A DNA stretch of 64,000 nucleotides, taken from assembly GCA_029953675.1 (NCBI GenBank), contig JAMWBK010000002.1:2108001-2172000 (forward strand), given 5' to 3'. Shown piece by piece: positions 43,859 through 52,976 of the stretch. The notes beneath the pieces are model-generated. The model saw only the letters and a list, made by a program, of their open reading frames with translations, did no database searches and was not told where the DNA came from. Position 1 is the stretch's first letter. Each line of letters starts with the position of its first letter. Position numbers and translations under genes: made by a program. Source of the stretch: Rhodosorus marinus (lineage: Eukaryota; Rhodophyta; Stylonematophyceae; Stylonematales; Stylonemataceae).

Positions 43859-45337
43859 GGTTTAACCCCAGCAACCCGGGGTCGAGGGATGAACCGTGAC
43901 GTTCACGGGAGAAGGGCACTCACGTTAGACAACAACGGAGCCTTAGTCACCCGAAGGGTGTCAACTCTTTCTGTACATATCTACCTATCCAGTTGTCTAA
44001 TCTATTCATCGAAAACCTCAAAACACAAGCGATTCTTGCGCTTCTCAACGGCAGCCCAGTTGCATTCACTGTGCGAGCTTCAAAGTTACACTCATGGCGT
44101 ACGCAAGACACGCCAAAAAAAAAGCCCAAGGCACTCAAGTAGAGCGCCACACCGGCAGGATGAATCTCGGTATGAAGCCTTGGTAGAGACGGTAACGTTC
44201 ATTGGCGGGAAGCAGCTGGCCACCCAAATGCCGGCGCTTCGGTTTGACCAAAGGCTTGAATCCCGCATTCACACGAATCCAGAAGAATACGCGAGGATAC
44301 CTAAGCATGCCCTTTGCGCTTCATCGCGGCTAAGAGCTTTGCTCAAGATCGTAGGCTCGGAGTCATGAAGCCCGGTGAGATAGCGAAGGTTTGCCAGTGT
44401 GCGTGCCTACCATGCGTCCGTGGATAATTCCAAATCCATTGGGATGACATCCCGTCATCTGGGGCTGCCTCTAGCGTTTGTACCAGAGGTTTCACCTCCT
44501 AATTCACCTTTGACTTCGTTTGTACACTTCTACTGGAATTATTTTTATTTTGCTACGCCTCTTGGTGGAGCTGGGATTAGGATACAGATTCTGCAACAGA
44601 GCCATAACCTGCTTTTTCTTCACGTACTCTTTCCTCCTTTCCCGGGTCAAGCAAGCTGTCTAGTCTGCTCCGGCTAGTTGGAAGACTATTAAGCATGTTG
44701 CCAACAAGCGGAGGCTCCGTTCTCAAAACGACCCCGAACATGATTCTTGGGTGGCCCTTTCTCCTTTACGAGGTCAGGCGAGCTGGGCTTAACCTTGGCA
44801 AGGACGTACTAAACAACTGACCTTCTCTAAACAATGTTGCTCCTCCCTGTAGTACAGACACAGTCGTCGAGCAATGAGGAGAGACTTCATCTCAAACTAG
44901 GTAGAACACGAGCACGACTAGGATCAGCTTAAGCTTGATCTTGTTGATAGGGTAGAGTATGCTTGTTAGAGTTGGAGAGCAAGGAGGGTGCGGCGGGACG
45001 GATTCGCAAAGTGTCGGCTAAAAGCACAAGCGACATGTGGGAAGGGAGCTGATTTGGGTCTTAAGAACGCGAACGCGTTTGGTTTTTGGAGGGGGTTAGG
45101 CGTCGTTTTTTCATCTGGAAGTCAACAAAGTCTTCAGTACCTTTACTCTGGGACGGGAGGCGGGGGAAGGAGTTCCGTTTCAAGTTGCCACGGAGCAGGG
45201 GTTTCTGAGGCACTCGTGAAGGTACTGTTGGTTTTGAGGGGCTGCAGCGTTCGTAAAATGAGGAGCGCTGATCTGTGAGAAAAGCTTCCGAGACTTTTGA
45301 GGGGCTCTACAGTGGTTTTTTGCATGTTTGGACAAGG
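43859..45337. other. Spacer, no recognised gene
   Basis: The 171-codon ORF at 43853-44368 has no recognisable domain. Positions 44930-45337 are G-rich on the plus strand and likely contain the promoter and leader of the poly(A) polymerase gene. An ATG at 45258 opens a short upstream ORF. Confidence 0.4.
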
Positions 45338-47965
45338 ATGACCTCTAGTAGATATCGGAGGAGGGGACGAAAGGTTGAGGATTTAAGGCTGAAAATAGGC
45401 AGAAGACCTCAGAGAGATTTTGGGAATCGGCACGGAGGGAGAAGTGGTTCCCGGCCTCAGCATAAGAGTCCTTTCACCGGTGGTTACTACGTTGATCGAG
45501 GGCCGGGCTCCACCAAAAGCTCTGCCAGGGGCTCCCAGAATCCCGCTCGTTCGGGGTATTTAGCCGTGCGTGAGGACGGAGGGGGACGATCTACCCGGCG
45601 CTCCGATTATATGGGGATGTCGGGAGCGCACATTAGCCCCGGAAGAAAGCATACAAAGTTTGATGTGGAAGACCTGAAGGGGGTGGACCTTGACAACGGA
45701 GATGGTGAAGTCGTTGGGGATGGAGAATCTGAATCTGAGCTAAGTATTGAGGGTTCTGAAAGTGAGGATTCGCTTCCGCGTAAATGGGATGGACAGGTTC
45801 TGGATGGGATTTTCAATAGAACCGTAGATGGCGATTCTGATGTGGAGGACATATACCTCGCTGAGACTGCGGAGAGTACTGGTCTCTACGAACGGATGAA
45901 GAAAGGACTTTATCACCGGCATAAGAAGGAACTGCCTGAAAGAATTCAGAAAAATGGGCCTGCCCTTCTAGAGGAACGAGTGAACAGCGACTCTGATGAG
46001 TTCGGTGGCGCCTTCGTGGGGTTCGCGAGTGCGGCACCGCTTCCGGAGGAGAAAGAAGAATCGGAAGTTATCGTTCTCGATGATGAGGACGGAGAAATCG
46101 AGGAGGATCCCGTTGATGAGAGAGATCCGCGTCTTCCTCCGTGGCTTCACAGCAGAACAAGCATAACTGCGCATGAAAACATGGTCGATGTCGAAGTAAG
46201 CTACAACCACAAAAAGCACATAGTAGATCGGCTTCCACATTGGAGTTTTCTCCACGCTGCAGTATTCCTTGTCTCGGAAACTCCGGTTTTGGAGAGTCAT
46301 CCCGATTCTCCTCGAGGTGCTTCTTGGCGTCTTTCTGACACGTTCGAGGACCTTTCGGTAGCCCACAGCTCAAGTGCGAGCGGTCTACCTCGTGGGCCGG
46401 GAAGCCCATGCCCGAGCTCCGTAACGTCTTTGAACCTATGCGAGGCCTCAGAAAGACGCCCCGCAGAAGCACCCTGGGGAAAATCGGGGTGAATCTGCAA
46501 AAGCACAGCTTTGGAAATAACAAAGGTTTCTTGGGTGCTCACTTGCTTCCCAAGTGTGTTAACCACGCTCTTTTTGTTGCGGTATCTCATAGTTGCTGCT
46601 TCATTATGAGATTCTCGACTTTGCGTCGTTCATGATGGCCACCGACAAAGAGCGGAAGGTTCGTGAAGATCTAGTGGAAAGGGTTTCCTCGATCATTGGG
46701 TCTCTGTGGCCCGAAGCTGAGGTCCGCGTTTTTGGTTCCTTTGCAACAAACTTGTACCTTCCGACAAGCGATATAGACGTTTGCGTCCTGAATACTCCTG
46801 AGGGTGGATCCCCGCGGGAACTTCATGAAGTCGCAGATGCGCTACGCAGGGAGAAGGGGCTGGTCAGGAAGATCGAAGTACGTAGACTATCTGCCGAATC
46901 GGTGTTCAAAGCATTTTGACGATTGTGTGCGAGAAGGAACTCATCGCGGCGCTCGCCTTTTTGCCTGTGGAAAGGTTATTGAGAAGGCGTTTGTTCCGTT
47001 GGTCAAGCTTGTAGACCGGGCGAGCGATGTTAAGTGTGACATCTCGTTTGGTCGGAACAATGGTCCGTCTAATGTACTACTCATCCGGCAGTACCTGGAA
47101 GACTTTCCTTCCTTAATGCCCCTGATCCTCGTGGTGAAATGCTTCATGCATCAGCGCATGCTGAACGAAGTTTATCGGGGGGGAATTGGCTCGTACGCTT
47201 TACTACTTCTCGTCGTGTCGCACCTTCAGCATTACCGGACTAATTTCAACCACCGAATGGGCAACGGGCGCACAATGCCCAACTTGGGAAGCGTTCTCAT
47301 CGACTTCTTTACCCTGTACGGTTCGAAATTCAACTACGTCTACTCCGGCATCGGAATCAAGAACAACGGAAACTACTACAGCAAGAAAAGGAAGTTCATT
47401 ACGGACTCCGCTCAGCCGATGCTGTTATCGATTGAAGATCCCCAGGACGAAGAGAATGAGATCGCGAAGAACAGCTTCAACCTTCGATCCGTATGAGCAA
47501 GCATTTCCTGGATATTCCATCGATGAAGTATCCTCTCAGCTTGTTTTCCGTTTTGTATCTTTGCCGTAGATCCGAAAAGCATTCTCCCATGCTCAGCAGC
47601 AGCTTACGATGTGGAGACACGGGAATTCCATATCGGTAACCCCGCTAAGTTGCATACTGCCGGTGGACAGTAGCTTTCATGAAAGGGGTGATCTGCTCCG
47701 AAGATGTCGAGCTGTGCCAGACTTTCCGATTTTGAATCGAACTTTACCACCACTACAATATGGTGAGACCAGCAGCGACGGTGGTCAGCCGAAGCGTTCC
47801 AGGCAAGAGCACCGAAGACTTTTGGCAGAGGACTCGTCGAGGAGATCGAAGAGCAGAAAGCACCGATCCGCCGGCATTTCTAAGACGGAAAGACGGCGAC
47901 GAGAAAGAAAACAGGAGAGGAGAAACGACAGGCGAATGGCCAAGAGGAGAGCGTGGGAACTCTAG
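45338..47965 (+). CDS. Non-canonical poly(A) polymerase, TRF4/5 (PAPD5/7) type
   Basis: A nuclear nucleotidyltransferase of the TRAMP-complex type, which adds short oligo(A) tails that mark RNAs for exosome decay. Proposed exons: 45338-46195, 46593-46877, 46975-47490 and 47570-47965 (684 residues). The N-terminal ~285 residues are low-complexity, Arg/Gly-rich then acidic. Exon 2 has Leu-His-Tyr-Glu-Ile-Leu-Asp-Phe and the catalytic Phe-Gly-Ser-Phe-Ala-Thr-Asn-Leu-Tyr-Leu-Pro-Thr-Ser-Asp-Ile-Asp. Exon 3 has Val-Lys-Cys-Asp-Ile-Ser-Phe (third Asp) and the PAP-associated Asn-Leu-Gly-Ser-Val-Leu-Ile-Asp-Phe-Phe-Thr-Leu-Tyr-Gly. The last ~60 residues are a basic Arg/Lys/Ser tail. The first intron (46196-46592) is a foldback sequence. 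An ORF-only reading would wrongly split this gene into three. Confidence 0.9.
46196..46592 (+). repeat. Intron that is a long imperfect inverted repeat
   Basis: The 397-nt intron starts GTAAGC and ends CTCATAG. Its left and right halves are imperfect reverse complements almost from splice site to splice site. The best stretch pairs CCCGATTCTCC...GTGCTTCTTGGCGTCTTTCTGA (about 46302-46340) with AGAAAGACGCC...AAGCACC...AAAATCGGGG (about 46452-46489). The outer parts (ACAACCACAAAAAG near the donor, CTTTTTGTTGCGGT near the acceptor) also pair. Confidence 0.75.
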
Positions 47966-48335
47966 TTGGCGTTACTCGTGCCTCGTGTCTCTATTCACGT
48001 CCACGTGGCTATCTCCTTCCTGATGACCATCAACAAAAAATCGTTCGGCTGAAGGGGTTCTACGTCATGCTCGTCGAGAAGTGCATGAGCCAAAAAAAAG
48101 CGCCGAACCGAAGAAGTCAATTGACTTGCGAGCACAACATATTTGCCCGAGAGGATGCGGGATAACCATTCCATGCTCGGACTTTGCGAATGATACAACG
48201 CGTTGTGGAGTAGTCAATGCGGAAGCATCAGTCATCGGAGGTCTGCTACTGTGCTTTTGAAACTATTTATCTGCTCTCTTTGTAAAAACAACGAGGATAA
48301 CACTCACCAGGCATGTACACCACGAACAAGCCGCG
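47966..48335. other. Convergent 3' spacer
   Basis: 370 bp between the stop of the poly(A) polymerase gene (plus) and the stop of the SET gene (minus). It presumably holds both 3' UTRs. No other gene seen. Confidence 0.5.
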
Positions 48336-49785
48336 TCAGTTGAGAATCTTTAACAGATCTCTCTTTTGTTGGACACGGATTCTAGCAGCGTGAAGGCTCC
48401 GAATAGAGGCGCCATCTAGATCAGCCTGTCTTTCCAGTGTTTCGATAAGCTGACGATCTTCGTCATACCCTGCGCTGAAGGTTGACAGCGTATCCTCCAC
48501 CATCTTCTGGAGAAAGTTGCTTTCCGAGCTCGCGTAAAGTGCAATTAGAGTTTCCAGCCTTTTGGAAAGTGGCTGCCACCGCGATACCTGGCCGTTGGGA
48601 TCCGGAAGAAGGAGATTTTTCTCGAGCAGAAACAGAAGATTACCTTCAGGAATCATGCTCAGCAGCCGCTGTGCATCGACCACCGCGAAATCGTAAGAAT
48701 TTTGAGACATTGTGAACCCGTTGGACTGGAGGAGGTGTAGATTGGGGAGCTTTCCGTAGGTTATGAAGAGCTGTTCTCCTGCGTTTCGATGTTGCGTGGA
48801 CTCAGCAACCATCTCTCCCGCCTCGTTAAAGAAGGCTCGCGCGCGTTTGTTAGTTGGATGGTCGTGATTCATCATATCCGTCAACGGAGCCTGTTTCAAC
48901 ACAGTTGTCCAGGAGGGATATCTCTCTTAGGCTCCAGCCCCAGGTTTTGTACATTTTTTGCGGGTTCTCATTTGGTTGCTTACGAAGACCATGTTTAAGG
49001 GCTCGTCTCCTTGAGAACTCCTAAAGCAGCGTGAGTAGGCTACCGCAACAGCTACCTTGAGCGATTCGATGGAGGGGACCGGGCCTTGAACCACCTTCGG
49101 CCATTGTCGTTGCAAACGCATGTACGCGTTTTCTAACAGACTCAGACGATGCTGCAGAAGTTCTAAAGCGACTGGGCACCTGAGTTGGCGCCGAAAAGCT
49201 CGTGAGTTAGTGTCAATCGTGGCGTGGTGAGTGCATTTGGGTATACACTCAACCAAAGCACTCTTGCGCTTTTCTGCATTCCAGTTGAAGAGCTTACTCC
49301 AACATCGCGAGTTCTTCCTCGCTCCAAAACTCCAAGGGACCGCCTTGTGCTTCAAAGTCATCCTTGCCGGGGAGAAGGTCAATATACGGGTAATGTGCAG
49401 ACTGATCTCCCTTCTGCTGCTCCATCAAAAGCCAGCTTCCCAGAAGAATCTGGTGTCCAGGGGCGCTCTCCCCATCCTGAAATAACGGATGCCTCAGGAT
49501 CTCCCGGGAATTCACCAGGAGATCCCCTGGTATTCGAAACAGTTCCTCGTCGCTTTGCACATCTTCCACTACCCCGAGCCCACGAACACCATTAAAATTC
49601 TCAACGCTCACTCGGTTCTTACAACGAACACCAGCCTTTTCCAGCCATTCCACGAATCGATCCCATTTTTCACCATCGTCTTCCACTTTATCAGCCCACA
49701 CACCTACCCTGGAGTGACGAACCCCAATGCACCTCTCTGGCGTATAAGCCAAGATCCATGAGTTTATTGACAAGAATCCGAGCAT
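48336..49785 (-). CDS. SET-domain protein, Rubisco LSMT/SETD3-6 type
   Basis: A protein-lysine methyltransferase of the split-SET class with a helical substrate-binding C-terminus. Proposed exons (minus): 49785-49298, 49179-48984 and 48890-48336, giving 412 residues. Exon 1 has the early SET blocks (Gly-Val-Arg-Gly-Leu-Gly-Val-Val-Glu-Asp, then Leu-Phe-Arg-Ile-Pro). Exon 2 has Ala-Val-Ala-Tyr-Ser-Arg-Cys-Phe. Exon 3 has the hallmark Ala-Pro-Leu-Thr-Asp-Met-Met-Asn-His, Gly-Glu-Gln-Leu-Phe-Ile-Thr-Tyr-Gly and Leu-Leu-Gln-Ser-Asn-Gly-Phe, then the Rubis-subs-bind-like helices. ATG 49785 is the only in-frame start, and no clear transit peptide precedes the SET domain. Substrates in this family include Rubisco, aldolase, ribosomal proteins and actin, so the target is not inferred. 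Confidence 0.87.
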
Positions 49786-50478
49786 TTCCAATTCTAAAAC
49801 GTACTGTCGTCTTCTTCGTCACTCAGTTGAAAAAAAGGTCCGTCTTGCGTTTTTCTGAATCCGTGGTCCAGACCTGCCTCAGTCCCAGCCCTGAGCCATC
49901 AACGACCCCCCAATCCACAATGCCTTCCTAAGACAGTACACTCCATGAAGAGAGTGGTCAGCATCATCGAAAGCGCGGATGCGCGCCCTTCATTAGATGG
50001 AACTTGAGTGAGTGCGCCTGCCTGGTCCCGAACTTCCTGAGACCCGATTCATTGCTCTTGTTAATGGTCTCGGGAAAGTTATCGCCACTTTTAGATCTGG
50101 TTATAAAAAGGTTCAGGCTTCCTTCAGGCGCTCCTACTCGCGGGCAAAAGCGAGAAAAGCCTCGATTGGGTTAACTGTTAGCCCTACTGCTCGAAAGCTT
50201 TTTTGTAATCTGAAAGTCGCAGCGCTTGCGCGTACTGTACCATTGTCATCCAGTCCTTGGTCCTCTCCCGACACAGCTCCGCGAACGGAACCTCTGTCCG
50301 GTTTGGTTTGCGGCCGTTGGCCTCTGCGGCAAAGTTCGGTCGGTGCGTGCTATGGGCGAATCTCTAGGAGGTGGATGTGAACGCAAGGCGCCGGTTAAAT
50401 AAACGCATTGTTTTATTCCACTCAAAAAGATTGGCACTATGCACCAAATTCGGAGAAAGCAGTTGGTCGTCGATGACG

Positions 50479-50977
50479 TTAATCGTCCTCTTGTTGATCT
50501 CCAAAGCGAAGGAGGGAGTCGATTCCTTTAAGGAGGCCCCTACCGGTTTTTATGGCGTCCTGGGGGCGAGATTCAAAGAGTTTTCATACGAAGTCAGAAG
50601 CCCGCTAACAAGTAAGAAACACAACAGAAACGTAACTGTTGGATGGCGATTCGTTTCAGCTGCGTGGGCGTGACCCCACGGAACAAGCTATCTTCACAGA
50701 CATTTAGTCTCGAAGCGAGCTGGGTAGGTTAACATCACAAACGCTTTCGGCCAACATTTGAAGAGCAACGGGAAGAAAATAAACCACCTACCGTCGCCTC
50801 GGTTCCCAAGATCGACCCGTACTGCCGATCAAGGTCGTCCAGAGTGGAATCCAGTTGTCTTATCTTAACGCGTCCGTAGTCAACATATTCCGAGCCTTCT
50901 TGGCGAAAGATTTCCCTGGCATAGTTGAGGGCAGGCTTCCTCATCGATCTGAACGAAAACGTTGACTTAGTCGCCAT
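50479..50977 (-). CDS. Small conserved-looking protein, 88 aa, unknown
   Basis: ATG 50977 opens 62 codons (50977-50792), followed by a GTAGGT donor. Splicing to the CCCCCAG acceptor before 50559 adds 26 codons and a TAA at 50479. The 232-nt intron and matching phase support a real gene. The product is basic at the start (Thr-Phe-Ser-Phe-Arg-Ser-Met-Arg-Lys-Pro), then helical and amphipathic (Arg-Gln-Leu-Asp-Ser-Thr-Leu-Asp-Asp-Leu-Asp-Arg-Gln-Tyr). It has no membrane segment and no known domain that I recognise. It begins 42 nt after the stop of the upstream minus-strand gene, so it could be that gene's extra 3' exons in another isoform. The splice model is inferred. Confidence 0.5.
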
Positions 50978-51018
50978 GGAATCTATCTTCCCAGGAGACA
51001 GAGATCCTGTAGAGTGAC

Positions 51019-51924
51019 CTACTCTGGGAATTTCTTGGCATCAAGGGTAAGCAGCACCTTCGCCGTTAAAAGCTCCACAAACTGGACTGTCTTCTCCAAA
51101 GATTGAAAATCAGACGGCCTAACCACCACGTCGCTCATATCGACTTGCCTAAAGAGGCTTGCATTGTCCAACGGAACAGAAAACGCCTCCAAGTGCAACC
51201 CGCCTCGTAGGGTTACTGTCGAAATATCAAGCTTTCCAGCTTGAACGTGCCCCTCTTTGTCCGGATCCGTTTCCACGGGCTGATCCTTCTTTTCATCGTC
51301 CGACGGATCCTCAGCTGTACCCTTAGCTTCGGTCTTTTGGTGTTTGAGAAGAGCAGTCGTCAGGCAAAGGCATTGAATTATGAGCATGCTATCAAGATTC
51401 GGGACATACCAGAATTGATCTCCAATTGTTTTTTGTCAACGCGTAGTTCTCGAAGTACAACGAGATCTCTGGATCGGAGACGATTACGTCTACAGCGAAC
51501 ATCTTGGACTTTCTTGATATGGACAAATCCACAGCCGATATTTTCAGCGCTTCCCTCTTTTGATTGTCCTTGAGTGCATTCTCTTGTAAAGATATCACAA
51601 ACGACCCTGATGGATCCCTCCCAATCGCCACACGCTTAACTCGAATATTCGTTCCAGTTGCTGCGCTTGCAACCACGGACAATATTCTCGCCTTAAGTAG
51701 CCTGCAGTTCTCCGTCCCAAGTGTAAACGGGCATTTAGAAGAGTTTCCTACAAGAAAAGGTAAGACGGCAAAGCAAGAAGCACTCCAATCCTCTGTCAGG
51801 CAGTTGGTGCAGCGCTTTACCAGGCGAGAGCGATAACTCCAACCGTCCCACCAGCAATCGGTACGCTTGGAATTACAGCCGGCTGGATCCTCGAAACCCG
51901 GCCACTCCTGCTGTCCAAAATCAT
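51019..51924 (-). CDS. Membrane-anchored AsmA/TamB-like protein (tentative)
   Basis: Proposed exons (minus): 51924-51821, 51782-51410 and 51333-51019, joining to exactly 264 codons. The first intron is only 38 nt. ATG 51924 follows an in-frame stop. A long hydrophobic segment (residues about 14-46, Ala-Val-Ile-Pro-Ser-Val-Pro-Ile-Ala-Gly-Gly-Thr-Val-Gly...) anchors the N-terminus. It is followed by Gly-Thr-Asn-Ile-Arg-Val-Lys-Arg-Val-Ala-Ile-Gly, Ile-Ser-Ala-Val-Asp-Leu-Ser-Ile and Val-Asp-Val-Ile-Val-Ser-Asp-Pro-Glu-Ile-Ser-Leu. That pattern of beta repeats starting just after one membrane helix resembles the beginning of AsmA/TamB-like lipid-transfer proteins. An acidic linker and a second beta segment follow. 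It is much shorter than TamB or TIC236, so the family call is weak. Confidence 0.5.
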
Positions 51925-52976
51925 ATTCGAACTTCAGCCACTACCGTCGAGCACAAGCATTGTCCCCTTGTCCGCAAACCGAGCCCGCGTCATCGCGACC
52001 GGCTACGTCACCGCAAACTCGTAAAAAGCCTCGCGCAATAGGTCGATCTAGATGGGACTTAACCGGTAAGGTTGAGGCGAGATCCAAGCTCGACGACATG
52101 CTTGATGATGAAGATCAGCGCAATCAAGCGATGAATTGACAAAACCAGCTCTCCAGACAGCAAAATATCGCAAGCTTCAGCGTCCGGCATCGTATTAATC
52201 TCACTTCTACTCCACAATCAATGTATTTGATACCTTTTCGTCCGTCCGGCACGGCGTCGGTGGATCGGGATGCTGGGAGCAGCTGGTAGCTTGAAACGCT
52301 GCTGTGCATGAAGATTCGATCGAATGAGTACCACGAACGACGACCATTTTCCATTTCGAATGCGGACGAACGCGTCCTTCCGGCACGTTAACTCGGAGGG
52401 GAGTCGAAGGACACGGGTCGCTCAGCGATTTGGTGAGTGTATGGACAAGCCCTCATAATGTAGTATTTAAATCTCTCTAATGCTTTGATTTAGAATTTAT
52501 TAGGATGTTCTGGTCCCATATTTTCCTCGAAAACTTTGCCAAAAAGCCACTTCTTGATCCTCAATCAAAAAAAGACACAAAAGGGTTCGTCAATCAATTC
52601 CAAACGATGCTCTAAGCTCTGTTCGTTTTCCTTTGTTTATTCGTTGGCCAAATTTCGCCTTGTGTTCACGGCCGATGTTATATTGCGAACGGATAAAACG
52701 AGGTCGATGATACTGGGCCTGGAAATAACTACTTAAATTCAAGAATAGTTGGCTTTTTTGGGAATGAAAATTTTTTCTTGTTCGGGACGCCGTATGGAAG
52801 GAGCTGTTGAGTAGGGATGGGATAGGTGAAGGGGACGATAGAAGTGCGAGCGAGGACTGTGACAGTTTGCTATTGGCTTCTTTTTTTTACTGTGTGTTCT
52901 TCGTATCTGTCTTAGAGCCAGCAGTTTTGTCCTCCGCTGTTGGTTTTTTCTTCTGCAAGGCCTTTTCTAAGCAGAC
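51925..52976. other. Divergent promoter region
   Basis: About 1 kb between two genes transcribed outward (AsmA-like on minus, Pescadillo on plus). The part before Pescadillo is G/T-rich on the plus strand. An ORF at 52124-52354 (minus) has no recognisable domain. Nothing else seen. Confidence 0.4.

Noticed and set aside
43853-44368. 171-codon ORF with a Gly-Gly-Lys-Gln-Leu-Ala-Thr word that recalls the histone H3 tail
   Set aside because: The match is seven residues. The flanking H3 blocks are absent in all frames, so it is chance.
46195-46492. Extending the first exon of the poly(A) polymerase through 46492
   Set aside because: The open frame beyond 46195 is the foldback intron. Splicing at 46196 and 46592 joins the conserved Leu-His-x-Glu-Ile-Leu-Asp-Phe block in phase.
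51867-52139. Plus-strand ORFs opposite the first exon of the AsmA-like gene, including a hydrophobic reading
   Set aside because: The minus-strand model has an ATG after a stop, a 38-nt intron and joins in phase to conserved-looking exons. The plus frames are its shadow.
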